Shown here: positions 24,060 through 35,014 of the stretch, one piece after another
Layout of the letters: each line of letters begins with the position of its first letter
How positions within the stretch are numbered: the stretch's first letter is position 1
DNA from: Polytrichum commune
Lineage: Eukaryota > Streptophyta > Polytrichopsida > Polytrichales > Polytrichaceae
Direction of reading: 5' to 3'
Length of the DNA: 64,000 bases
NCBI GenBank assembly: GCA_950295325.1
Contig: OX485803.1
Span: forward strand, 20,088,001-20,152,000
Translations under genes and position numbers: made by a program
Notes under the pieces: generated by a model
The model's input: the letters and a program-made list of their open reading frames with translations, nothing else
Told to the model about the DNA's origin: nothing
The model's database searches: none

Positions 24060-24935
24060 TTTTCAAAACAATACTAAAGTTGTTGATTTTGGATCAATTT
24101 GCTAACAAAGTTTATGAGTGGGTAGGGAGAAGTAGCAATCGACGGAGGGAGCTCAAAAGCTCAATGACTGAATATGATTTACAACCATTGGTTGTCTTGC
24201 GATTTCATTTAGTTCGTTGGCTTTCTCAAGGTCAAGTGTTGGAGCGGATTTTATGTTGTATGCTAGCAATATTGGATGCTTTCTAAGTGGAGGATGCCTA
24301 TTGATACCACCAAGCTACAACCTTCCAGTTTTAATTAATGCTTGATCTCGTGGTGGATGTGTTGGCAAAGCTAAATAACCTGAAACAAAAATTTCAACAT
24401 GACTTGGTTGATGTTTCAACGATTGGATCCACTTTGGATTCATCAAATTCTATTTTGAAGAGACCTTTTTAATGTGGTCAAAGACCCAATTATGGATGAT
24501 CAACCAAGAAGTTCAATCCAATTTTGTCTCGAGCTTGGGTGGATGTTGTGTTAAAATAAAGGGCAATTGATGATGTTGAAGGCACATATCAACCTATGCA
24601 TCACAGATAAATTTTTTATCGGGAGAACACACTAGAAGAATGCAAGACGATGGGAGTTATGTATGTGCAAGCAATTATGGACAACTTGAATGAAAGGTTT
24701 CCTAATTTACATGTTATCAGCGCATCAAAGAAATTCAATCTAAAGCATTCTCCAAGTGATGGAGAAGTTCATATGACTATGTCAGAGCAATGGTTGGAGA
24801 GATTGATCATAATAGGCATCAATAGGCATCCTCCACTTGGAAATCACATATGTCAATCCAAGTGGAGGATGCCTTTTGATACCACATGTACATTATATGA
24901 ATCTAGAATTAATTATGCCTTTAGTACATGTTAAA
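24060..24935 (+). pseudogene. hAT (ZNF862-like) transposase relic
   Basis: Fragments in order: FANKVYEWVGRSS, VVLRFHLVRWLSQGQVLERI (24180-24255) and, after stops, MYVQAIMDNLNERFPNLHVI and SEQWLERL (24660-24800). The RWLS-GQV-ER block is the signature of the ZNF862/hAT-derived proteins widespread in plants. The last block parallels the segment at 61.5-61.8 kb (YIQKVIDSLNDRFPNLPI ... EQWLNRL). In-frame stops and missing C-terminal dimerisation sequence mark it as a relic. Confidence 0.7.
24825..24885. repeat. short inverted repeat (GCATCCTCCACTTGGA)
   Basis: GCATCCTCCACTTGGA and its complement TCCAAGTGGAGGATGC flank a loop of about 20 bases; a third partial copy (AAGTGGAGGATGCCTATTGA) lies at 24287-24306. 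The arms bracket the end of the hAT relic. Confidence 0.6.
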
Positions 24936-25015
24936 TCCATGTTCACTTTCTAATGAGAAAGTCATTGAACATTTTTTTTTTCAATCATAGCATGTAACTC
25001 AATGATTGCATCACA

Positions 25016-25038
25016 TAAAATAAAATAAAATAAAATAA
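25016..25038. repeat. AAAAT pentanucleotide microsatellite
   Basis: Short AAAAT run; the same unit recurs at 13815-13832 and 35720-35741. Confidence 0.7.
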
Positions 25039-25461
25039 TTAAAAGACAAGATCACAGTAACTTAGCCACAATTTGGAGAGAAAAAGTAAAGGGAGTCCCA
25101 TGAGCACCCCAAGAGCATGTAGCTTATTCCAGAACTCAAATGCGAACCCTAACGAGAATGGACAATGAAGTCATTGAGAATTTTTACTATATGACTACAA
25201 TGGATGAATGTGAAATGAATGAAACTAACACCTCTATTGCCAAGAACTCCTCTAAACCTTAGGGCCCCATGTTGTACATCTACCTTGCATGACTACAAAG
25301 GTCCCCCAATTGTGTAAAGTGATTAATAAAATTGAAGACATAGTCCAATCTCTCTTGAACACGTGTCTTTATGTTGATTGTTCCTAGATCCACACTTAAC
25401 CACACACCATTCAAATATAGGTGGCCGATTAAGAGAAGTAACCCAATAACACCCGCATACC

Positions 25462-25596
25462 TTGTAAGCTCAGGAGCACCAGAGATACACATACATATGG
25501 CAGCAAGTGAGGTCCGGACTGTACACCTCATCCATTTCCTGTAATACTTATTATCACCAGATGAATTCCTCTCTGAGGTGGCGAAACTCTGCCAAA
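25462..25596 (-). CDS. candidate exon of an unidentified gene
   Basis: On the minus strand a GGCAG acceptor at about 25592 opens a frame with SFATSERNSSGDNKYYRKW near its start and SGAPELTR at its end, followed by a GTATGC donor at about 25460. A second open stretch at 25990-26080 (VASGLIPQALRLG) ends at an AAG/GTTATT donor, but the two do not join in phase as I read them. I do not recognise the family. A family C repeat follows directly at 25345-25445. Confidence 0.25.
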
Positions 25597-26220
25597 AAAA
25601 ACATGATATTCTCATTTCATTATAATGCATCTACTCTTGCAAAATAATTGATCTCTGACATCTTGTTGAAGATCATAAGTCCGGCAATGTCACATTGTGA
25701 CAGCAGCCTATTGATGAGCATTGTCACATGTCTTGTTGAGAATTTAAAAGTCTGGCAAATGTCACATTACACTGATTAAACTAAATGTGCTCAGGTTTTT
25801 CTGCCTTCTGAAAACAGGGCTGCTCAGGTTTGTCTGCAGGGAACTGGGGATCTATGGTCACTGCATGAAATGTAATTTAGTGGAAGGATGGGTCTAGAGG
25901 AACGTAGGCCATTATTCCCCCTGGATGTTGGGCAATAATTTGGATGAGAGATCAATGCATCCAAGTTTGAAAAATGAACAAGTGACAAGGGGTAAAAAAT
26001 AACCTTCGTGATTCTTGGTCGTTTTCAAGGTGCTACCCAGTCTCAGGGCTTGTGGAATCAACCCGGACGCCACACATACAATTTGACTGTATAGCAATGC
26101 CTTCGCATGTCTTGACGTGTCTTTACAACTTTAAGGATATGTGAAGAGCACCTGCATGACAAAGAGTAATGCAGCTCACGCTGTTGCCTAATCTCGGTTG
26201 AGAATTTCTTCACAAATGAA

Positions 26221-26472
26221 ATGCATCAATTTTATGTACCAGTTGATTCCCAGCACAACAATGACATAGTACGCTGGCGTATGATCTCAAAACGCATTCC
26301 TCCAGATGGTGAAGACCTCGTACCCTACATTGTTTGTTCTCAAACTGAGAACCTCAGATTTCTCACCAATCCATGGAGAATGCATGTCTTGACGAAATTG
26401 TGTTGGAACTACTACATAACTCAATTTACCGATTCTGTACCTAACAAGAGACTACCATGGAACCCTATTTAA
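26221..26472 (+). CDS. unidentified 83-codon open frame
   Basis: Intact frame from ATG with protein-like composition (WRMISKRIPPDGEDLVPYIV ... NPWRMHVLTKLCWNYY). A nearby stretch at 26520-26610 also reads open (EDMPQSRYKDEEQLEKIIV). It could be a gene fragment or a decayed element. I recognise no family, and no signal peptide or membrane segment is evident. Confidence 0.25.
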   Translation: MHQFYVPVDSQHNNDIVRWRMISKRIPPDGEDLVPYIVCSQTENLRFLTNPWRMHVLTKLCWNYYITQFTDSVPNKRLPWNPI

Positions 26473-27189
26473 TCACTGCTATTCAGAAAATCTACACTAG
26501 TTTGGAGCATTAGCTGGAAATCGGGCCCAAAATTACCGAGGACATGCCTCAGAGCAGATACAAGGATGAAGAGCAATTGGAGAAAATTATTGTGAAACTT
26601 CAGTGCTGAAGGCGAAGCCCTACATGTCAAGCCATATCAAGCAAGAAACTGCAATATTGAATTTATTAAATAGGTTCCATAGAAATAGGGCATTTTATCA
26701 GAGACAAACTCCCAAGTGCAAGCGGTAAAACTCAGCAATACACTTCGGCATCAATAGTTGGCTACAATATGGTAGCTGGAATCCGTTGGATACAACTACA
26801 AGCAGGAACCGGAGTTATGAAATTGCAAGGACGAGGAAACTTGAAGCCTATAAATATGACTCACGAACCCCGCTTTAAGAAAGACAGGCCATACCAAACG
26901 AAGTCCTACGAAGGAATCCAGCGGCAGGATGCTCCCATGATGACAAATTGGTAGTACTGACTAAATTGTTATGTAAGGATTTATACAGGGTGTATAGCAT
27001 TGTGACCTCAATTCAAAATGATTGTTACCTAGCTTTCTGAAATAGAGAATTAGTGATGTTCAGGTCTCAAATTTACACATCTACTACTACTACTAGATGC
27101 GCCGATGCCAATCAACAAACAAGAACATTGACGCTGTTTCTACTTAAACATTTCATTGAAGGACGAGAAAACAACCTAATGGCAGAGGC

Positions 27190-27765
27190 TGCGAGAAAGA
27201 TGTTATTTTCAATCGACATCTTATTTCCTTAACCGAACGCGCACTTACCAATTGGCATAAAATTTACATGCCATAGAAATAATTGCGGATAAGAACATCA
27301 AGAAGCCAACAATATTTGACACAATGTGTGACGAGAATGCTCCGACACAAAATACGAGACAGTCTTATCACATTGAGGAAAATGAAAGCTTCTTATATTT
27401 GTGTTTGAAACAACCAATAGGTACTCTAGAATGTGTCACCAAAACAACTTCATAATGTTGTTAGATGTAAGAGAAAGATGTTATCTTCAGTCGACATCTT
27501 CTTGCCTTAATCGGGCGTCTTGGTAACGCTGATCAATTGACACAAACTAATTCAGACCATAGAAATAATTGCGTATAAAAACATCAAGGAGTCAACAAAT
27601 TTGATACGTTGTTTTGTGACGAGAAAGCTCCGACACAAAATAGGAGACAATCTATTCACATATCACATTGAGGAGAATGAAATTTTTTCATTTTTGTGTG
27701 TGAAACAATTAATAGGTGCTCCAGAATGAGTGTCACCAAAAGGACCTTCATAGTGTTGTTACTCT
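27190..27765. repeat. tandem duplication, two diverged copies of about 280 bp
   Basis: Copy 1 (27190-27465) and copy 2 (27470-27765) share, in order, GAGAAAGATGTTAT, CGACATCTT, CCATAGAAATAATTGCG, AAAACATCAAG-like, GCTCCGACACAAAATA and TCACATTGAGGA. It lies between the unidentified ORF region and the 3' side of the LEA-2 gene. Confidence 0.75.
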
Positions 27766-28061
27766 TGCGCGCGCTCTGCTGTTCCTCTCCTCTCCTCCTG
27801 CCATAGCTCTCCTGCACACCTCTGTCACTCGCTGCCATTCAAGTGCTGTATCAAATTGCATACCGGAAATTAATTAGAGCTCCAGTCACCAACGGCCTCC
27901 TCGATCTGCTACTTTGCTCGACTTTGCGTGCTAACAGTGAGCACAGGGAACTAATACGTCTTCTTTCCCTCCAAGATACCCGTATACCTGCATACGTGGC
28001 GACTCAATGTGGATACAAGAGGATGGAAACTCCTATTGCTAGCTTCAGCTAATCGAAGTCA

Positions 28062-28718
28062 TCAAAGCTTAACTTTCCTCGAGCACACACTGTCCTTAAG
28101 AGTCTGGTTGGAAATGAATACATCCAGTGTACAGTTCATGGTGGTGACAATGTGCTTCTTGTAAATATTGGCCACGTTTATGCGCCCTGGTATGGCAGCA
28201 TACAAACCAAACGTCGCAACATCGCTAGCAACATCGCTAAGCACATTTTGATTCTCCACAATTTTGATAGCCTCCACAGTAATAATTGTCGGAAGGTCGA
28301 CAGTCTTTAGAGCTCTAATTTCTCCGGCGCCAAGTGCAATGTCTCCGACAGACTGGCCATGGTAAGTAAGGAGCATTGTGCTGTTATTGTATCGGAAGCT
28401 GTAGTGGTTCGGGTTGTCCACACGAACATCAGCCGCCACTGTCACATTGAGCACCACTGAGAAACTCAGAACGTCCACCTTCACGTTAATATTCTCCAGC
28501 TTCAGGGAGTTTATCGACACGGTAGGGTCCCTGAACTTAAAGATCGTTTGGCTCAGTGCGATTGCGATGATTCCTAAGGCCAACACTATCACCAAAGACA
28601 CTCCACAACATATCCTACAGCCCCTCCGCTTGTACACCGGTAGCTGTGGCTTCACTGCCACTGTGTGGCCTGTAGTCGGACTCAACGTCATCTTCTGAAA
28701 TCCTTGCTTCTCCCCCAT
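28062..28718 (-). CDS. LEA-2 (NDR1/HIN1-like) membrane protein, 218 aa
   Basis: Single-exon gene. Residues 1-37 form a basic cytoplasmic N-terminus ending RRGCRICC. One transmembrane helix covers about residues 40-58 (VIVLALGIIAIALSQTIF). A LEA-2/WHy-type domain follows: DPTVSINSLKLENI, then VRVDNPNHYSFRYNNSTML with several N-glycosylation sites, then GQSVGDIALGAGEI. The length and layout match At1g64065-like LEA-2 proteins, which are plasma-membrane or secretory-pathway proteins linked to stress and defence; the exact role is unknown. The ATG at 28716-28718 is the first in frame and fits the family start. Confidence 0.88.
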   Translation of the reverse strand: MGEKQGFQKMTLSPTTGHTVAVKPQLPVYKRRGCRICCGVSLVIVLALGIIAIALSQTIFKFRDPTVSINSLKLENINVKVDVLSFSVVLNVTVAADVRVDNPNHYSFRYNNSTMLLTYHGQSVGDIALGAGEIRALKTVDLPTIITVEAIKIVENQNVLSDVASDVATFGLYAAIPGRINVANIYKKHIVTTMNCTLDVFISNQTLKDSVCSRKVKL

Positions 28719-28779
28719 GGCTCCACAGTCCGCTCACGAGAAAACTCCCCGAAAACTTGCACTACTTCCTTCGCCTTAG

Positions 28780-29160
28780 GCTCGATTTCACACAAAAAAA
28801 AATTATCGGCACTCTAACAAATGAAAGGAGCTCCAGAAGAGTTCGATACGAGGAAACTACCAATAATTGCTGTCAAAGAGAGAAAAAATCGTGGACACCA
28901 TAGCTTGTAGTGCAGCGCGCTGGCGATGGCGAGAGAAGAGTGTGAAGAGAGGTACAGGAAGGAAATGGAAGGAACGTATGTACGTATCAAAGGACGTATA
29001 TCATTTTCCTTTACGAAAGTGTATGTATGTACGTATTAATGTACGTATACGTTGTCTGGGCGATGAATGCTGGAGAGGAGTTGCTCAAGTTCGCTGGCTC
29101 ATTAATGTTAGTTTAAGCAACCCGCCAACTCTTTGACCAAACTCACTTTCCATAGGGCCC
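28780..29160. other. upstream region of the LEA-2 gene, no gene seen
   Basis: The stretch directly upstream of the LEA-2 ATG includes an A-run (28792-28802) and repeated GTACGTAT units at 28976-29050. The GTACGTA motif occurs several times within 80 bases, as a local short repeat. No TATA box could be fixed with confidence. Confidence 0.4.
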
Positions 29161-29239
29161 CATTGTTCAAGCCTTTTTCTTTCTTTTATTTATTTCAGTA
29201 GGAGCTAAAGTTATCAATGAACATCGGCATGCAACCAAC

Positions 29240-29775
29240 TAACACCGTTTATAGAATTTAGTGTCACATGCATAATAGTGTCACTTACTCTATTTTAAGG
29301 CTTACGGTTGGTTAAATTCATCATAACAACATCATCATTAGTGTCACCTCATGACACTTGACGTTCAAGTGTGCTAAGGAATATCTTGGCATGAGTATGT
29401 TCAATAATGTTATGAGGTGTTTGCCTATGTTACATAATGGTCTACAAGTTGAGTAAACTGTACAAATAGGACTCTTGGCATGAGTATCTTCAAGAAAGTA
29501 TTCCTCTTGCATACTAGAATGTAAACACGTGACACTTTCCATCAATATGCTCAATAATATCTTCCCCTTGCATACTAAAACGCAAAATTAACATCTCGAG
29601 AATCCCAATGTGCTACACTAAATGTTACAATAAAAATAAATTTTCACAATGAAAAAAAAAATGTCATATTGGCAATTAGAGAATGTGACACTTTGAGACC
29701 TCTAGGCATCTAGTTAAAACCCTTTGCAAATAGTATTTGTGACAGTTTATACCATAAGCAATGGACTACTAATAG
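29240..29775. repeat. dispersed repeat family F, copy 1 (about 530 bp)
   Basis: TTTAGTGTCACATGCATAAT ... CATCATTAGTGTCACCTC ... GACACTTGACGTTCAAGTG ... CTCTTGGCATGAGTAT ... CATCTAGTTAAAACCC ... TTTGCAAATAGTATTTGTGACA. The same order recurs at 40685-41212. No long frame and no terminal inverted repeat were recognised. Confidence 0.75.
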
Positions 29776-29779
29776 AGTT

Positions 29780-32420
29780 ATACGTAAAGTCTCTCAAAGA
29801 GGGACGAAACTATGGGATATGATCCTTCGTTGGATAAAACTATATGTTACGAGCTCGTTAGCTCGTCGTGTATCATAGTCCATTTTGAAAGTAGGGTGAA
29901 ACTTTTGGGACCTCCCCTTACCACATTTCAAATTTTGAAAGGATTTTGGGTTCTAAAATAAGGTATGTGCTAGAACATGTTGTCGTAAATTATGGGATCG
30001 GCTTATGCAAGTCTAGCTTGGCTACGCATCCCAATAGGATAAGCTAGAAAGTCAATTTTGATGGCCTAACACCACTCTTTGTGTATGGTGATTTAAGCAT
30101 TAAGAAAACTTGGTTGCTTTTGTGTTAATTCTCATAAACTTAGAGTTTGGGATTAAACCCACGATTTCATCTGCTTTACTTTACAAGTGATTGATTTTAG
30201 GTTTTTCTATAGTGCATTGGCTACAAGGTTAGGCAACTCTTCTCAAATGAGGTAATTGAGTTGTTGTCTAACTCTCGGGTTGAGCCAATGTGAGCATGAC
30301 ATGTGACACAATGTTTAATTGAATGATTATTTTATGGGAGGTGATGTTGTATTTAATATGGATATAAGGTATGATCAAAATACCACAATGCCAAATCTAA
30401 TAATCATTTGGTGATCAAATAATTAGAAGGGATTAATTACACACCCTCTCCATGCGATTACTCTCCACTCTTCTCATGGATTAAGTGAGATGTCATACAT
30501 GGCCATTGCCATAAACTCTATCTTCCTATATTTATCCTTCTTTCCTCTCAAGTTCTTATAGTCAACCGGCCTTTGAGACTATCGCCAAAGAACGTCACAC
30601 TCAAAATTGACTATGGCTCTCATAGCCTTCAATCTCTCTTCCCTCTCAAACTATCGCATTCGTATTCATTCTCACAACTTCATTAAGGTCATGTGGTCAC
30701 CATCTTTCATTCATCATTCTTCTTCCTTGGCTATTGCTAGAGCTTCTTTATTGACGCTCAACTTGATTATCATAATCTTCGATTAACTGGTTGTTAATCC
30801 TTCCAATTCTTTGGTCAAAACTCAAAGCAATACCCACTACTCTCCCACTCAATCTTTCTATATAGTTATTGCCTTAGAGTAACTTGACTATACTCAGCTT
30901 TAATTTTAGCAACCTCTAATTACTTTGCTTATAGCCTCAAAAATTCACTCACCTAACTCACTGCCCAAAGCCTTTTCTTTTACACATGTTGCAACTTCAC
31001 TCAAGTTCAATAATAGAGTTCAACCATCAACATTCTATGCCACCAAACAATTGCAAAAATAACACATTCATTCACTCTCACGTCAAAGATTAAAAAGAAA
31101 ATTTAGAAGTCCGAATCCCTTGGCTTTTGTCATACAAACTTCTTATCCTCAAGCATCTCACTTGGGATTTGCCTATTGCCTACACACCTAAACTCAATCA
31201 TTGAGCTTTGGTGTTCACATAAAAGTCTATTGCTATTCTATGCTGAGACTATACCTCGGGGAGTTCACTGCGATAATATTAGAAAACAACGTGCGGGAAA
31301 ATATAGGGTAATTTATATTCACAAAAGAAAAAACTTAGAATTTTCTTAGAAGTAATATAGGTAAGTATGTATGATAAAATTTGTATTATAAATAATATAG
31401 GCTTGATACAAATAACGCATATTTTTAAAATATTTGTAAAAATATACCGTAGGATTTAAGGATCCTAGGTTTTTTTTGAAACAGGGTGTCCTTTGTGTTC
31501 AGAGGCGGGAAGATTTTGGATGAAAAACTATGTCGATTCAGTTGAAAAAATGGGATGAAAGATTGATGAGGGTGGCTGACGGATTAGGGTTTAAGAAAAA
31601 TTGGGGGAGAACATTGATGGAGGATTAGGTTTTGAGAGTTTTTTTTCACCGTTCTGAGAGGTGGGGTTTGCGGTTTAGTGTTGGCGAGAGTTTTTTCTTC
31701 GACGCTGTTGACTTTCTGAGAGGTGGGGTTTGCAGGCGCCATGTGCAGGTCATTCTCTCTCTCTACTTTGAGTGGAGGTCGAATCTTCATAACGACCACA
31801 CAAGTCCAGCTTTGGAACTCGTGCTTGCATGTAAGTCCCATTTCACTCCCAAGTCCTGAGTCCAGACCGATGGTTGCCATCCGTTTGTTGTTGGTGTTTT
31901 AATTGTTTTTTTACACTCAATACCGTTGTGTTTAATTGTGCGTGTAACTTGATTGAGAAACATGGGCTGATTTTGTTGTTTGAAACTGTTTATGAACACT
32001 CTTAATGTAAAACCTTGTTGTGCCTTGGATTTTGGTGACTAAGTACTTTGAATGCTCTTAAACCCTTTGGAGCAAAATCAAATAATTATAATGAACATAC
32101 CTAGCTTAAAATTAGAGCTTCATCAAATTTAAAAGTAATTATAGGGTCATTTAAAAAACAAGAAATTAGCAAATTATATAATAATATGGTACAAAAAATT
32201 AAGGATGGATAATTAAATACCCCTTGAATAAATACCCTTGTCACGCACGTGTATACATATATACATGTCTAGTGAACTCCCCGAGGACTATACTTGATTA
32301 TACTTATGAAGATAGCCTACTTCTTCCTTGGCCATCCTTTTCCTTATTGAGTGAAGAGGGCAAGAAGGTGGTTACGGGCAATAACCAACTTATCATGGCA
32401 ATAGCCTCCCAATCATACAA
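29780..32420. other. intergenic, AT-rich; pyrimidine-rich patch, no gene seen
   Basis: A C/T-rich stretch at 30510-31100 contains many CTCTCAA/CTTCC patches on the plus strand. At 31640-31735 the motif TCTGAGAGGTGGGGTTTG occurs twice about 60 bases apart. The short frame at 31632-31859 shows no domain. It could be a decayed element. Confidence 0.4.
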
Positions 32421-32449
32421 TGGATGAATTTCTAACACCAAACATCATA

Positions 32450-32716
32450 TGAATGCCACTAAAATTTGAAAATTGCCCACACATTTGGGCTATGGCCAAA
32501 AAGAGTGGCTTACAATTCCCACCAACTGCCACCACAAGAAAACTAGAAAATTGTGACGTCCTCCAAACCACATCAACCCAATATGGATGGACAATCCTAC
32601 CTCCATCATTATCATACATTAGAAATACCATTCATAAGGCTCCCTTAAAAAACCTCCTTGACCTCAGAATCCCTTATAACAAAGTCCATCAACTCATGGA
32701 AAACCTCTCCATTTGA
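32450..32716 (+). pseudogene. fragment of the same retrotransposon class (C-terminal nuclease region)
   Basis: The frame ends YGWTILPPSLSYIRNTIH ... LLDLRIPYNKVHQLMENL, which parallels GWKTNPLITIIAGVRGAIHK ... LPDLKIPKTNIKTLMKNL in the 20-24 kb element, at the same position relative to the stop. It shows the same A/C-rich plus strand. Only the last part is present, as expected for a 5'-truncated insertion. Confidence 0.65.
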
Positions 32717-32719
32717 TAA

Positions 32720-34580
32720 CAAGCCCCAATCCCACTAGAATAACCACACCCACCACTGGCCTCGATATAGTTAATGATCGTTTTATATAACCAACTTACC
32801 ATTGGTCTACCTATTAACCATCAACACTAAGCCATCTCTAGGAGATGGTGAATGGACATTGCATGTCAATCTAGAATTACACATTAACGTTCCGTTTTTT
32901 TTAATGTACTGAAGTTCCACTTTTATTGTAAAACCCTAAAAATTATCTACTTGATTGAGGGTAAAGAACGAAAATATATGAAGCTGAAACACTTGAGCAA
33001 ACACCTAAGAAAAAAAGCACTGAGTGACTTCATGATGTCTGATGTTGTTTGACACTGTTTTCCTAAACCATGTTACACCCAAGTGACACCTTGCCCTTTA
33101 GAAATGGTAGTAGTACCCTCTTATTCATTTCAATAGTCAATCAAAAAATATCTTTATCAAAAAGTGTGACTTGACATGTTCAGCTAATGCGTATCAAAAC
33201 ACATTATAATTTTGAAATTTCTAAATTAATTTAAGCAAACATGTGACAAAAATTATTTGTTTCTCATATTTTATTTGTTTTTGGTGATGAAAATGTAAGG
33301 TATAGCAAAGAGTTTTTGGCTCTCGATAAAATATATGAGCAAATTAGAAAGACAATAACTTAATAATGTCAAGTGCAATAAATATATTCTCTTTTCTATT
33401 TGGAGATGTTGCCAAATGAATCGGTATTGTAGAATCATTAAAATTGCCAACATGACACAAGTGGTGGAATTTTCCCCTTCTAAGGAGAGCCGTAGGTGTG
33501 CTTCCTTGCTGCATCACCTCTATAACATTCATGTTTATGTTTTTTTGGTGTCATGAGTAAACGATTCGAGCACAAGCCATGGGATATTTGGGGCCACGCA
33601 AAACATGCTCACTTTGTTGGGTAATGCTACGAATGATTCGATGTTGACAACTTCATGTTTTCATAGTCATAGACAAACAATGGTAGACAAAAGGAGAATA
33701 CCAACTTCATGCATGGGTAATGTGGGGGTGATAAGTCATTGATGATAAGCGTGTCAATATATTTGGTCCACCTCAATCCCAAGGACATTTTGGATTCATG
33801 TGCTCCATCCGGCAAATCAAATTAAATAAGGTACGCTTGCCTTGGTGAAGTGGGCATGTCTAATATTTCAACGTATGTAGAGGTTTGAAAACCTAACAAA
33901 ACCCACATTAATATAATACCAACTGAGAGCATATAATACAATTGATACTCTAACCACCAAGCCCAATGCTTATGTTCAATCCAAACCCTAATCTAATGTC
34001 CATATTACGATCAATTCTAATTTTGGTGTAGAGTGAAATGTTATTTCTCTAACGTGGTAATATTTAGTGCAAAGCCTTCATGTGTCATTACATTCAAACA
34101 TTGACTATTCTTCACTCCTTTCTAAAAACAGGATCATATGTTTATTCAATATTAATTCAAAAAAATTATGCAAATAATATATAGTGATCCCATTAATACT
34201 AGTCACCCGTCTCGAGTTACAATAATAAGACCATCTCCACTATAACAACCAACTATTTCAAAAATCACACATATCACACATATCACACATATCACAAATA
34301 ACAAGTAAAATGTGAGATTTTAGGGTTCAAGATCTAAGATATTGCTTTTATAAAGCACGTATAGAACAAAGTATTTCTTATATGTGACCTGACTTTTGAA
34401 AACATGCAATATGTTATCAGGCCCTTGTGACTTCTGTAATGCATGTTTTGAGATTGTAAATAGATTTAAACTGGTTTCGAAATGAAGCAAAATAATGATT
34501 CACGTTGGTGACCATATCGTAGTTGCTATTCAATCTTATTTTTCTATTATGTGGTCTCCTACTTTATATATATTACAAAT
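32720..34580. other. intergenic, no gene seen
   Basis: AT-rich with a short ATCACACAT repeat at 34264-34300. No domain-bearing frame was found. Confidence 0.5.
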
Positions 34581-34594
34581 ATCTATAACTTTGT

Positions 34595-35006
34595 CACGGG
34601 GAGGTCACTTCATTGTCAAGTTGACACCACGTGCAGACAAAGTTTGCTACCCCTATATTACATGCCATATATAATTTTAAAATTTATGATATTTTTTCTA
34701 CATATACATAACCATTTATAGTATCTTTTGTATATTTTTTTGAAATTTTTAGTCATCTTTATTTTTTTAGTAATTGTTTTAGTTCAATTCTGTGTCATTG
34801 TAGTTAGAAACGGTATGTTTTATGAAAAAAACAAATCATCAAATTTAGTTACCACTTTTAATTATGTCATAGGTACTGTGTATATCTACTCATGAAAAAA
34901 ATTTGATAAAATTTTGACCCATTTTGGTGGTGCAACTTACCAAAAGAAGAGTTTTTTTGGTCGCACGTGGTGTTCAACTTGACAATGGAGTGACCCCCCC
35001 CCCGTG
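34595..35006. mobile_element. hAT-type MITE family E, copy 3 (412 bp)
   Basis: The ends are CACGGGGAGGTCACTTCATT and its imperfect complement ending in a C-run then CGTG. A perfect 8-bp duplication AACTTTGT flanks it (34587-34594 and 35007-35014). The interior matches copy 2 in opposite orientation (for example CATATATAATTTTAAAATTTATGAT). The perfect duplication suggests a younger insertion than copies 1 and 2. Confidence 0.9.
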
Positions 35007-35014
35007 AACTTTGT

